NCBI GenBank assembly: GCA_031841125.1 | Contig: CM063107.1 | Span: 61,515,814 to 61,579,813 of the forward strand | Direction of reading: 5' to 3' | DNA from: Acanthococcus lagerstroemiae | Taxonomy: Eukaryota; Arthropoda; Insecta; Hemiptera; Eriococcidae | DNA: 64,000 nucleotides | Shown: in pieces, positions 47,786 through 60,780 of the stretch | How positions within the stretch are numbered: position 1 is the first letter of the stretch | Layout of the letters: every line of letters begins with the position of its first letter | Notes under the pieces: generated by a model | What the model saw: only the letters and a program-made list of their open reading frames with translations | Told to the model about the DNA's origin: nothing | Databases searched by the model: none | Made by a program: the position numbers and the translations under genes

Positions 47786-48880
47786 TTAGGCTCAGTTTGG
47801 AATTCGGACTGCTCCAAGCGGTGGCGCGCTGTTGTCGATTATCTTGTAACCCTGATCAAAAGGAATAGATATTTCATTTACAGGCATACGAAGAAATCTC
47901 AAAATATCATGAAAACGAAAGCGTTTATCGAAAAAAATGAACAGAACAAAATCTATAGCACATAAAATTTCCCTTCCATAAAGTCCATCTGATTAATTTT
48001 TCCAAAATGTATAAGGTTTCAGTAGTTCCTTTTTTTCACGTGCCTAAAATTGTAGAGGGCGACTCTTTCGCGCTGACAGTGTGAATAGTGATGTTAGACA
48101 AAACGAGTTTTTGTCAGGGGCGAAACTATAGGAGGGGTGTTGAACACCACCCCCCCCCCCCAATAATTTGGCAGTTGGCAAATTTTAAGATTGTTTATTT
48201 GACTCCCTCCTCCAATAATTTGACAGTCGGCAAATTTTGAAACTGTTCATCTGAATTTTCATTTTTTTATGCATGTTTGTTTGTTTATTTATTTTCTTTT
48301 TCAATTAGAAAATATTTCGATTAAAAAATAGGCGAATTTTTAACTTTAAAAAAAAATTTTCGGTGAATTTTTAGTTAAAAAAAAATATTTGCCAGCAAAT
48401 TTTTCTTCTCCACGTTTCCAAACTGAAAGTCAAATTTCGTTTCTGAAAATGGAGTACCCTGGACCCCTGTTACAGACTAGTCAGTCAAAAGCAGAAGATT
48501 TCAAGATGAGTATCAAACGTTACTTGAAAGGTTGAAACAAAGCTGAAATGTGGAAGACATTTTGAAAACCTGAAAGTCGATAGCAAACGTTGAATTTCAA
48601 ATTTTAATGACTATTCGGACTGCCAGCGCGAAAGAATCGCCCTCTATAATTTTAGGCACGTGAAAAAAAGGAACTATTGAAACCCTACATATTTTAGAAA
48701 AATTCATCAGATTGAAATGAAAATGGTCTCAATGGAAGGAAAATTTTATGTACTATAAATTTTGTCCTAATCATTTTTTCGATAAACGCTTTCGTTTTCA
48801 TAACATTTTCTCGAGGGTTTACAAGGTAAATGGCTACAGCGCGCCAACGCTTTGAGCAGCCCGAAACCTGTTCACTGTGT
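47786..48880. mobile_element. Foldback element with ~300-bp inverted arms
   Basis: Left arm (about 47805-48090) and right arm (about 48610-48865) are inverted copies, sharing GTTCCTTTTTTTCACGTGCC, GAGGGCGA(C/T)TCTTTCGCGCTG, ATGAAAACGAAAGCGTTTAT and GGCGCGCTGT. The loop contains a smaller element beginning CAGGGGCGAAACTATAGG at 48115. No coding sequence. Long arms of this kind are typical of Foldback-like or palindromic MITE elements. Confidence 0.75.
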
Positions 48881-49656
48881 CACGCACTGAGTCAGTGATT
48901 CACTCACCCATTCACTCAGTCATTCGCTTACTTATTTGGTGATTCACTTAGTCACTCACTTACTTATTCAGTTATTCACACAGTTACGCAATCACTTACT
49001 CAATGACTCAGTGATTCACGGCCCGAATAGGAGGGAAATTTAGTCTGGAACAAAAGTCAAAACTCCATGTATTTTTCACATAAGAACGAACGGGAACTTC
49101 TGGCACGGATTCCCCTAATCAAATCAACAGAAAACTTTGTAGTTTTTGTTGTTTTTTTTTATTTATTTATTTGTTTTTATTGAAATCAATTTAGGAGAAG
49201 AATCAGAGGAAATTCAGAAAGAAATATCACCAAGAATAAACAACAACCACCTCAATGTGTAAAGAAACTGGAGGGTTCCTCTCAAGTATTCCTAACATCC
49301 TTCCACCTTATCCTCCCAGAATAGGGTATGCTCATGCGCGCAAATGTGAATGCTTGGGGGATAAGGTTCCAATCTGCACTTGCAGGAACGAAACTATGGG
49401 GTGGGGGTGAAAACCCCCAATAATTAGGCAGTCAGCAAATTTTGAAACTGTTTATCTGAATTTTTCATTTTCTAAGAACGTTTGTTTGTTTATTATTATT
49501 GTTTTTTTCAATTAAAAAATATTTTGATTAAAATATCGGCAAATTTTCAAATTTTTAGAAAATTTTGTCGGCAAATTCTTACTTAAAAGAAAATATTTGT
49601 CGGCAAATTCCCCCCCCCCCCTCAACTGAAAGTCAAGTTTCGCCACTGGTTTTCGT
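48107..49656. mobile_element. Two copies of a GGCGAAAC-ended element, with intervening DNA
   Basis: Copy A begins CAGGGGCGAAACTATAGG at 48115 and has an AAGTCAAATTTCGTTTCTG end near 48447. Copy B begins CAGGAACGAAACTATGGGG at 49384 and ends AAGTCAAGTTTCGCCACTG at 49648. Both hold GGCAAATTTTGAAACTGTT and C runs. The outermost ends are flanked by GTTTTTGT (48107-48114) and GTTTTCGT (49649-49656), 8 bp with one difference, while neither copy alone has a duplication. This could reflect recombination, nested insertion or chance. Confidence 0.55.
48884..49018. repeat. Degenerate CACTCA / TTCACT tandem repeat
   Basis: About 135 bases of imperfect repeats built on ATTCACTCAGTCA and TCACTTACTTATT, with no coding content. 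Confidence 0.75.
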
Positions 49657-52480
49657 CATTTTGTCAGGCACGCATTTCATCTTTTTTTTCTTCTTTTCTT
49701 TCTTTTTGTTATGTCATCATGAGTTTTGTCATGTTTGGAGTTCTGTCATTTTGTTTTTCCATGGTTTTGTTATGTCATGACAAAATTATTTTGTCATTTT
49801 GTTTTGTCAAAATGACAATACCTATATATCAAGTTACAGGCCCGATCTGCAAGGGTTGACATATAATTTTGACCTGCGTCAATTTTGCGAACTTTGACAC
49901 GGTATTTCGACATTTGACAAATAGTCAACCAATTAGAGCACTCCGACGCATTTTTGACTTCTTGACATACTTTTGACCGATCAATTCTGCTATACAAGTG
50001 GGCGGAGCCTACGTAATTGTCAAAGATCGACACCTATTTTGACTCAAAAAGAGTGTCAACAGTGTCTTTTCACGCTGATTCTGCAAATCGGGGGTATTTT
50101 TACATACAATCCAATTCCACCAATCAGCTTCAACAAAGGTTACACAGTACTGTCAATAACTGCATTTTGAAAATTAAAGAGCTTGAGCATCCCATGAAAA
50201 CATCCAGCAGAACAGCAGCAGGTACATTACCGTCCTGCGGCAAAGTTGAAATTTCAAAACTAACTCAGATTTTTTCACGTGAAGTTCTTCAAATTATTAC
50301 CCTATTAGGGACGTGAAAAAATAAAGAATACACAAACTAACAAATAGCAATAGTCACTTTTACTGAGTTTCCCTTTGAATGTAAGAATAAAAGCAAAAGA
50401 TAGGAATGAGAGAAGTAAAACAGCAAGAAGGTAAATACTACCTACATAACAATAACAGGAGAATGAAGTGATGACAAATTTGCGTGGACCCATACAGAAT
50501 TCCAGCTGCTATAAGGTCATCTCTTGTATTTTGGTTCAGAACTCTGTTCAATTAATATGAAATATTAGTCTTTTCGAGTAGTTATTTAATATTTACAGTG
50601 GTATGCGGTGAGTAATTTTCTAGGAGGTATAAGCGATAAGCGTAGACAAGGTAGTATCGAAAAGTTTTCCTGCGGCAGGGGGGGGGGGGAAGGACAAAAA
50701 TTGTGAAAGTCCCAACTGACTCAACTCAAAATTTTCTAGTATCAAAGCAAAAACAAAAAAAAACAAAACAAAAAACAAAAAAAAAACTTTTAACTTGCTG
50801 GATTTTTCCAACTGACTCAATTCGAAATTCCAAAATATCAAAGCAAAAGAAAAACCTTTGACTTGTTTTCTCAACTCCGCATGACTAAAATAGTACATTT
50901 TCTCAACTGCTGAGTGAAAAATTCGTACAAGAGGGGGGAGTTGCCCCTCCCCCATTGGTACGTCCCTGAGTATAGAGGTAGAGTAACAATCAGTATAAAA
51001 GTATGAAACAGCCTACTTACAAAAGGGCACTGACCAAATTATTCAAGTTGTTGTATCCCGGTGTACGGTCATTCCAAATGCATTTATCCTTTTCTGTGAC
51101 GAATAATAGACATGGCCAACAAAATAGTATTCCACCATCTTCACAGTGGGTTAACCACAAAATGTTTTCATATTGCGATACGTGAAAATGTCTAGTAAAA
51201 ATCGAACTACCATACTTTCGCCCAGTTTTTAAAAATGGTAATTCTGGTTTAGGCTTACCACCATTAATAATTTCTAGTTGTTCATCAAGAGTAAGTCGCG
51301 AAAAAAGGGTTTTCAATAAGATCTCAAATACGAATTTTGTGTGTGTGTGTGGGGGGGGGGCAAAAACGGAGCATTCAAACACAGCGCGTTGATTAGTAGA
51401 TGAACATAATCGCGTTTCACTGTCAACTTTGCTGTTCCTGTGTAGGAAAGCCGAGCCACGCCAGACTCAAAGCGCTTCCAGAACGCAACCAAACGCACAG
51501 GTTTCGTCGCGTTGAACATGGTAGCGTGTTTTTTGTGTTGTTAATTAACACGGGGGTGGAGCGTAAGTCGTGCAGTATGGAAAGGAAGCGTTAGATCCAA
51601 CGCACACTTTACTGGTCTGTACAAATATACATGTACGAGGATTGCCAAACAGCATACATATACTTCTGTTTTAACTTATCTCCCGTGATTTTATTAGATA
51701 CTCGTACTGAAGCGTAAGCGTGAATACAGTCTCTGTTTTGCCCAATGTTTCATTATCTGTCATTTGTTACAAGTTGAAGTTGATACTGTATATGAAAACT
51801 TATTTTCTTGGTAATTTTCAGGGTAAGCGGCGCTTACCTTGCTTGCCTGGAATGCATACCATTGAATATTTATCATTTATTCTAATATGAGAACAACAAA
51901 GAAAGCTTATGATTTTTATTTATTATTTAATGAAACTCGAAAAAAACTGAATCATCAAATTTCTGATGTCCCAAAGTCAGGGCCACGATAGGTACTGCAT
52001 ATAGTAGAACTGCTTTGACATGAATATGACTTCTAATGGCTCGGAACGTGAAAGAGAAAAATTCTGCAGAAAATGCTCAGGCAAAATGTTTGGTAGAAAA
52101 ACGTTACCTCGTGATGTAGTTGCGTACACCAGAACCGTGAAAAATCAAAATGATTAATCTCATGACATAACAAAACAAAAAAAACGATGAAATGCTTGTC
52201 TGACAAACTGACGAAATGACAAAAAATCATTTTGTCTAACAACACTGAAGCTACTCGGAGTCGGCTACCCGATGGGCAAAATAACTGTCGATCGACACTT
52301 CGACAGCCGGCAATTGCCGACAAATCGACAAAAATGCAGTAATTTTGCCGAATTAATGAGAAAACGCATTTCGTCAACGGCGACGGTGTTCGACATCACT
52401 TTTTTGACGGTGACAGACAGAACTCGACCAGGATCGACAGAACGGAGACACCCGAACATAGCCGATAGGTTCACAACGAT
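49657..52480. other. Spacer between UGT exons E6 and E7, part 2
   Basis: No gene recognised. 49675-49820 is TTTTGTCAT-rich simple sequence. 49842-50093 has ends CCCGATCTGCAA and, inverted, CCCGATTTGCAG, and many TTGACA/TCGACA words: a probable small element. 50650-50960 is a diverged copy of the dispersed repeat of 34112-34435. 51344-51360 is a (GT)n-G run. 52010-52130 matches 31283-31395. 52265-52480 is a TCGACA-rich stretch. Two frames of 114-121 codons here have no recognisable domain. Confidence 0.4.
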
Positions 52481-52699
52481 GAAGGAAGATCTGAGATAAT
52501 GTAAATTTCGAATTCGAAAAAGTCGTTAGTCTTATCTCTTATTGCATCATTCGATTCGTGTGTCTGACAGTTCTTGGCTAGTTTTTAACAAGTTAGAGTT
52601 TTCGCTGATAATTTGAATTTTGAATGAGTGCATTGTTATTGTTAATTTGGATCTTCAATAGTGGCCCTGCAGTTCTAACTTTTTGGGAAAAGCAGTATA

Positions 52700-53180
52700 C
52701 AAGTAAGTGTGGTAAGTTAAGGTCGCGTCGGTGATGTTAGCGGTTACGTCTAACTGGTTCAATGTGTAGTGGTAGTCCATCAGTAACCGGCATTTCGGCG
52801 ACTTAGCGTCGGCGTTTAAAAGTTGATGTTTGATGGTTTCAGAAAGCGATTGTGTCGTGTGTTTCTCTGCTTTGGCGTATTTAATGGTGTAATTTATAGG
52901 TAAGTTATGTCATTTCTATGTCATCTAATGTAATATTCAGTTACTAATTATTCCAGGAGCAGATCAACGTGGTGGGGGAAGATTGCGAAAATTCTCTATA
53001 GGCTGGCCCACCCGCTGTTTAAAAGATTTCTGCTTGGCCATTCGGACCCCGTGTTTCAAAATTTCTGTGTGTGCGCCCGGGACTGTTGGAGGTTTTTGGT
53101 TTTTGAGTAAATCCAGTCCGCAACGAGGGCATTATCAGAAAACTAGGGCGAGTAGAAATAGCGCATACATCTACCAAAAG
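52700..53180 (+). other. Leader-like segment with a 57-bp intron, copy 1
   Basis: TTATAG|GTAAGTTATGTC at 52900 and TTACTAATTATTCCAG|GAG at 52956 define a 57-bp intron with consensus donor, branch point (TACTAAT) and acceptor. The same intron, also 57 bp, recurs at 62952-63008, and the following exon-like bases are also related (GA-CAGATCAA, CGTTTAAA/TGTTTAAA, CTTGGCC/CTTGACC). No long open frame. It may be the 5' part of a duplicated gene or of a transposon gene whose body is lost. Confidence 0.5.
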
Positions 53181-54534
<1,354 letters not shown>

Positions 54535-57470
54535 AAATTTAATGCGCCCATCTTCGGGCATAGGCCTTCCCTACTCGTTTCCACCGGTCCCTGCCCCTCC
54601 CGTCCCTCCCCCAGGCAACTCCGGCATGTTGCCTAATTTCGTCAACTCAGCGGGAGGCAGATCTCCCTACCTTTCGTTTTCCATCACTGGGTATCCAATC
54701 CAGAACTTTTCTTTCCAATCTTTTACCTTCCTCCCTGGCAACATGTCCAGCATAGTCAAATTTCAGTTTTTTCATTACATATGTACAGTCCCAAACCATT
54801 GATTTTGCCCTTACCAATTTATTAGTTAGCCGGCCCCTCTTTTTACTCCAATCATCGTCCTCTCCATTGCCAACTGAGAGTACTGCTTAATTTTTTATTT
54901 TGATTTTCGGTTGTGGTCCAAGTTTGAGATCCATACAGCAGTACTGGTAAAGTGCATGACTTCCAAATTTTCTTCTTCATTTCCAGTGGCATTTTATTTT
55001 TGAAGACATTTTTCAATGCTCAAAAGCTTTTCCACGCTTGCGTTCTTTTTTTTACAATTTCTTTTTCTGACTTGTCTTTAAAAGAGATAATTTGTCCCAG
55101 GTATGTTGTGCTATCTTCGATTCTAATTTTGTTGCCGTCAATCACTATGTCTTGACTGAATTTTGTGTTGGATAATAATATGAATTTTGTGTTGGATAAT
55201 AATAATACCGTTTTATTCGTATTTATAGTTAATCCCTCTTTGCCACATTGTAGGGTTAGTTCGGTTACCATAGTTTGCATCTCTCTTCCCTCCTGAGAAA
55301 TTAAAGCCACATCATTAGCAATTCTCAAATTGCTGAGCCATTCACCGTTTATTTTTATTCCTTTTCCTTCCCAATCCAAATTTTGAAAAATATCCTCTGA
55401 CAAGCTATTGAAGAGATTCGGGGAGAGGGGTCTCCCTGTCTAACTCCCCTTTCAATTTTAAACGTTTTCCCTGTTTTGTCCAGCCGCACTCTCCCGCTGT
55501 TATTCTTGTACATTCCTTTTATAATTTTGATCACTTTCTCTGGGATTCCCTGTCGAATTAGGGCTCCCCAGAGTGCGGAATGCGGATAGATAAATAGAAT
55601 CAAAATCTTTTTGAAAATCTATAAATAGCAGGTATGGTTGGTTATATTCCCTAGTTTTTTCTATTAACTAACCAATTATAAATAACTGGTCAGTGGTTGA
55701 TCGATTTTTACAAAAGCCAGTCTGTTCCGGACCTTGATATTCGTCTAGTTGTGTGTATATTCCGGGTTTCAGTACCTAGTTTGCCAAAAATCTTTCCAAT
55801 ATTTGAAAAGTTAGACTTATGTGTCTATAATTGTTTATATCATTTGTATCCCCCTTTTTGAAAAATAAAATTATTTCGGGAAAGCTCCATTGGGATGGAG
55901 TTGTTTCTTTTTCTAAAATCAAATTGAAAATTTTTGTCAGAGTTGGTGTTAATTCTTCTGCAAAATTTTGAGTTCATAATTCCCAATCTTATCTGGACCC
56001 ATTGCTTTAGTAGGATTTAATTTCCTCAAGATGGACAAGATTTCATTTTCTAGAAATGTGGTGCTATTTCTATATTATTCATTTCCATGAGAATATCTAC
56101 TACTTGTTCTTTTTGGTATTTGCTATATAGTTCCGTATAGAATCTTTTCCCTGTCAAAAACAAATTTAGCTTCTCTGTTTTTAATTTTTGGGATGATAGC
56201 TTGGTCCTGAAAAACTTCGCATTTCGCTTTCTTCACTAAACCTGATTGTTTTATAACTTCGTACATTGTGTTTATATCGTGTGTGTGAGTATCCTTTTTA
56301 ATTGCCTTTTTAACAGTTTTCCTCAGTTCAGTTAATTCTGTCTTTTCCTTTAAATCTTTGTTTAATTTTGTAGCCAACAAATTTCTTCTATCGCATAATG
56401 ATATGATTTTGTTTTTTCTGATATTTTGTTTGTTATGGAGCCTTCAACTTTTTTTTTGCTAAATCTTTTAAAAACCATTTTAAGTGTTTTTTCAATTTTG
56501 TCATATAAGACCTGCATCGAACAGGAATCATTCCAGTTAACCTTTTGCAGCTCCCTTCCCATATACCTTTGTGCTTCCTCAACTTTCCCATTGAGAATCA
56601 TGCTTTTACTAGGTTCATTTGTTTTAATATAGTTCTTGATTTTTGTTCTTCTTGGTATCCCAATTTTCATTCGTAATAGCCTATGGCCTGACAGAAATTC
56701 AAACTGGTCACATTTTCAAGTCGCTTACTATCAATTTCGTTTCTGGTAGTGCCGTGTAGTGCTAGCCATGTCCATTTCTTATTTTTTCTCTTCTCGAAGA
56801 AGGAGTTAGCTACTTTCAATGAATTATTTTCTGTAAAGTTCAACGTACATTGACCATTCCTGTTTAGAGTTTCTCCTGTACAAAATTTACCAATAGTACT
56901 ATAACATTCGGGGTCTACTTGTTTGCCTAGCTTGGTATTGAAGTCTCCCATAATTACATTGTAGTATTCCTTCTCCGCGTCAAAAGTAAGTATTTTGTAG
57001 CACTTTATAAAAGTTTTCATTTTCTTTTATATCTGCCTGTGGGGGCGTAGATTTGAATTATCAAAAGATTTGTATTTTTTTTTCCGATATTTAATTTTAG
57101 CAAACTTATCCTATCTGAGATACCTTTGATTTGAGTAATTTTTTTAACCCAATTTTTATTTAGTACATAGAAAACAGTTCCTCTGAACCCTTAGTATGAC
57201 CGGAGTAAAAGAAGTAGTGACCGTTCTTCTTTTTCAGAAATTTTCCCCCCAGGATCCGTGTTTCCGAAAGTCCGATGATGTCAAACTGTAATTTTTTTAT
57301 ATTTCTTTCAAATTCAAAGATACGATCACTACCAGCTAAACCTTGGGTATTAGGTACATGTATAAATGTTTAATTTGGTTTTCAGCTTACCTTTATAAAC
57401 GCGCGACTTGCCTGTGGGAGTTTTTCCATTTGAAGGGGGTGGCGCCCGATGGAGACGAGTAGGGGGATAC
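54535..57470 (-). mobile_element. RTE-clade non-LTR retrotransposon, second long copy
   Basis: Minus-strand LINE in the usual order. Endonuclease from about 57340: QGLAGSDRIFEFERNI, FDIIGLSETRILGGKF, FFYSGHTKG, VIMGDFNTKLGKQVD, NEIDS. Then a linker, and the RT: ALWGALIRQGIPEKVIK, RVRLDKTGKTFKIERGVRQGD, and NLRIANDVALIS where FADD is expected, so the catalytic box is lost. The tail is read at 54540-54760 (WLGYPVMENER, VGRSASR, WKRVGKAYARRWAH). Several frameshifts and a small tandem duplication (LLSNTKFILLSNTKF, near 55160-55210) are present. Same family as the copy at 12.8-17.0 kb, but not close. Confidence 0.9.
56667..57020 (-). pseudogene. RTE endonuclease segment
   Basis: 117-codon open piece of the endonuclease domain. 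It carries YYNVIMGDFNTKLGKQ (the conserved GDFN), then IGKFCTGETLNRNGQ, LKVANSFFEKRKNKKWTW and TRNEIDS. In an intact enzyme an SDHR motif would follow; here the frame ends first. Confidence 0.85.
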
Positions 57471-58446
57471 GCGAAAGTTCAGCCCCGCAGTTGCCGCAAT
57501 CTGTATTGGGGCTCTAGTATACTGAAAATGTCTAAAATTTCATATTTGTTATTTTCTGGATATTTGTATTATTTTTAATATACATTGATTGAAAGAACTC
57601 TTACTTATTTTTCATTTTGTATGTATTAGAGTAAGCAATTTTAAAAGAGACGCTTCTCAGCAGATTGAATCATGTTTAAGTTATTCATAAGCACAAGTAG
57701 TTTGTCGGAGCTGGGGGAGGGCTGAAGCCCCCAGCAAAATTCAAAATGAGAAGCATAAAAAAAATTTAGTACTTTACCACACCTTTTTTTGTGAGTTTTA
57801 GGGGAATTTTCAGAAGACTGGAAGGACTTTTACGAGATGGAGAGAGGACTAAACACCCTCACTTGCGCCTCTGGAGCTGGTGTAGTACTGAAAATAATTG
57901 AAAACGATGGGGAATGCAATTATCAAATTGTCGGACTGCCTGTCAAAAAATGTCGGCATACCCGTCGAATTGTCAGTCTGTCAAAATGTAGGTCTATCGA
58001 AATATCGGTATGTCTGTCGAAATGTCGATCTATCGAAATATCGGTATGTCTGTCGAAATGTCGGTCTATCGAAATATCGGTATGTCTGTCGAAATATCGG
58101 TATGTCCGTCGAAATGTCGGTCTGTCGAAATGTCGGTATGTCTGTCGAAATGTCGACACGTCTGTCGAAGAAATGCAACCGGCGGTGCAGTCAAGCTGCT
58201 TTCTGATTGGTCAGTGTTCGACAATTCGATGGTCGAAATGAGCAGAATTCAACACTGTCGAAATAGTGTCGGTACTTGCCGATCGGGTACTTTCTGAAGA
58301 CCCATCTGAAGACCCATTATATTAGGGGCACTTAGAGACATTCACTATACCTACTATGCTATATATAGTGCATCTAAACACAGAGACGCGAAACAGAACT
58401 AAAAGTATCTACGCGACAGGCTAGCATTAATAAGAAGATAACGAAC
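57471..58446. other. Spacer 3' of UGT exon E7, with a TCG minisatellite
   Basis: No gene. 57970-58170 is a minisatellite (see its entry). 58330-58446 resembles the sequence after the E5 donor and is the start of the E7 intron. Confidence 0.45.
57970..58170. repeat. 36-bp minisatellite of TCGAAATGTCGG words
   Basis: The unit is a 16-base and a 20-base half (GTCTATCGAAATATCG and GTATGTCTGTCGAAATGTCG), repeated about five times with drift. All three plus frames are open across it only because 36 is divisible by three, so the frames reported through it (for example 57837-58241) are artefacts. TCGACA-rich DNA of similar composition occurs at 52265-52480 and 62490-62720. Confidence 0.9.
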
Positions 58447-59274
58447 CTTTGGTAGAAGAGCAACTGGTTTGATGTGGATTCCAGCGATTGGTATGATCCC
58501 AGGAACTAGTGGTATCACCGGATTTAAGCTCTCGTGTGAATTGACGAATATAATGCTAGTATTTTTCACAGTTTCAAATATTGATGCGGCTGACGAGCCT
58601 AAGTAATTTTTGATGATTCTTTCATCATGTTTCAAGACTATTTGATGATACAGTATGCTCGTAAGAAGACGAAGCAATGTGTTATGAACTCTTTCAAAGA
58701 ATGTCATTCTAGATAGATACAAGGAAGCCAAAGTAGGTATATAACTAGGGTTCGTGGGATTCGCTACCCGATCCGATAACCAAGGCAGTAATACATTCGG
58801 CAGGTATGTAACAATTGGTATTTGAAATTTATTAGCAAATAGTAGCATCGTATCAGATCTGAAGGACTCGGTCATGAACAAATCATATTTGTCAGTCGAA
58901 TTCATCAATGCTTTCAGAGGGAGACATTGTTCGATGGTCTCACGGTTGAAAAATTTCGTGCTCATAAAGGCTAATGTCAACTGGATGTAATATCGATTTG
59001 AGCTTAAAATCGACCGAATTCCCTCTATGTTGCTGAAATCTCCGAGGAATACAAAACATTTGCTGATATCGACCTCGTGGTAGTTCGGTATGGCTTGCTC
59101 CTTAGGAAAAGGATTGTAGATGGTTACATTATGACCCAGTTCTGCCAACCGCACCATCAACGGATCGACAATGGCGTAATGACTCTTCGAGTGAAACGGA
59201 TACACAGCCAGAATGTTGTACGAGAGCCCAACGCGTAAAAAACTTGTTAGTAATAAGAACATCGAGAGAATCAT
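58447..59274 (-). CDS. UDP-glycosyltransferase first coding exon E7
   Basis: 276 codons. Signal peptide MILSMFLLLTSFLRVGLS, YNILAVYPFH, KSHY with His32, DPLMVRLAELGHNVT, YNPFPKEQ, QCLPLKALMNST, KYDLFMTESFRSD with the likely catalytic Asp, NPTNPSYIPTLASL, NYLGSSAASIFETVKNTS, and PVALLPK with a GTTCGT donor in phase 0. Belongs with E5 and E6. The start is the Met after CIVS, which aligns with the others; the frame opens 16 codons earlier. It is the most distal copy in the window, about 12.8 kb from E6, and further copies may lie past the right edge. Frame intact. Confidence 0.93.
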
Positions 59275-60337
59275 GCTAACTATACACTGAAAATTATTCC
59301 GTGAATCGAAGAACCGACACAAAAATTCCGAAACACAAGACTCGGTACAGTTGAATTTAAAATACTAAGTTATGGTCATCACTATCATATCAACGGTTAT
59401 TTTATATTTCGGCGAAATTATACATCGTTTATGAGCCATAATTAAGTGCATAATTGCATTGATGATATTGGAGCAGATCGGTAACTGAAAACAGACATAT
59501 CTGACCAACCACGATAAGAAATGGTGCGATTACAAGTACCTACCGGCAATTGGGTGAAGATAAACGGCGAGGTGAACCCGATGCGCAAAATCCCGCCAAA
59601 TATCCGGGTAACTGAAGGGGAACCAAGGGAACCTGATGGGTTTCTGGGTAATCTGAGGGTAAGCCGCATCAATTCGGAATAATTATAATTACCTACTTAC
59701 ATTGTTTTTTCCAGTTTTCACGAATTTTTTCGCGATTCTTTTTTAACATCAAAATTTGTTCTACTTCATCCTTACAACGCCTTCAGAGAGAATTACCATG
59801 CAAAAAAATGTGAGTTCATCTTCACCCCACATAGTGAGGTGAAGGCGAACAAACTTCAAGCTTATGAAAAAAGTGTACTCGGCAATGGATTTTTTTCAAC
59901 CAATATTGTTCCTAAAGGTCAAATGTTTACAGCGAGACCTGGGTGGTGCGTTTACCCTCAGAAATGGGAGAGATATTCCATAAAAACCTCAAAATTTATT
60001 CATTTTTACCCCCATCTGCCAGTAGGTGTAAGACAGAGCTGGTATAAAATCAAAATTATGTTCATTCCATAGCTATCCATAGTTATATTTCATAAAGACA
60101 ATATGGTCTCATTTTTCTTAGCAATGCAGGTACGGATACTACACAAAATAACTTTAGGCGTGCCGTTTTGCCCCGTTCGTATGCCAAAAAACCACTCAGA
60201 CAATACTTTTTGAAAACCAACTTAATTTAACCAGCAACTAAGGACACTGAAGTTGAGTAATTTATGCGTAGGAAAATATTGATGGCGCTTTAGTATTTTT
60301 CACTCTTTAGAAAATGACCAGTGCTAATAATTCCTAA
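59275..60337. other. Upstream region of UGT exon E7 and spacer
   Basis: The first 60 bases match upstream of E5 and E6 (GAACCGACAC, ATTCCGAA). TCATCACTATCATATCAA at 59378-59395 is shared with E6. 59573-59665 is a second, degraded copy of the GGTAAC foldback repeat. No gene was recognised in the rest; a 77-codon frame at 59839 has no known domain. Confidence 0.4.
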
Positions 60338-60780
60338 CAGGTCACGGAAACTTTTGCGAATATTTAAAAAAGTACAAAATAACAGAACAAGACACCTGTA
60401 TAAACTGCAAGAAAAATACAATAGACACCCCAGACCACACCTTCTTGCACTGCCCCATTTTCAAGGAAACTAGGAAAAAGTATAAAATAGAAAGAATAAG
60501 TAAAAATTGGTTTGAAAATCGTAACAGCACACTAACCACCATGGAATATGACAACGAAGTTATGAAAAACAAAAACAAAAATAATAGTTGAATTATACTT
60601 AGTCTAATCGTAGTAATAAGGCAGAACACTATGTACATGGTAATTGTGAATGGCATGGAGAACACCGACAAGCGGTAAGCAAAAAAGTGGTTCTCCACGT
60701 CATACAGTAGGCATAACTAATGTCAATTTATTTAATTATTAAATTTAAAAAAATATATATATAAAAAAAATAGTAACGCC
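60338..60780 (+). mobile_element. R1/Jockey-type LINE 3' fragment
   Basis: Reads EYLKKYKITEQDTCINCKKNTIDTPDHTFLHCPIFKETRKKY, the cysteine-histidine motif (C-x2-C ... H-x4-C) at the C-terminus of ORF2 in R1- and Jockey-type LINEs, then stops near 60590. The 3' region continues to an AT-rich end near 60770 (AAATATATATATAAAAAAAA). Truncated at its 5' end. Confidence 0.75.

Noticed and set aside
48884..49018. CACTCA-type repeats considered as a CRISPR-like array
   Set aside because: There is no fixed repeat/spacer length and this is eukaryotic DNA; it is an imperfect tandem repeat.
52033..52377. 114-codon minus frame with a segment loosely like the start of a UGT second exon (LP-H-LQNFS)
   Set aside because: The likeness is a few residues only, it lies in a dispersed repeat also present near 31.3 kb, and no GxN or HGG signature follows.
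57837..58241. 134-codon open frame with Lys-Cys-Arg-Ser repeats
   Set aside because: It is the translation of a minisatellite whose unit length is a multiple of three; all plus frames are open for that reason.
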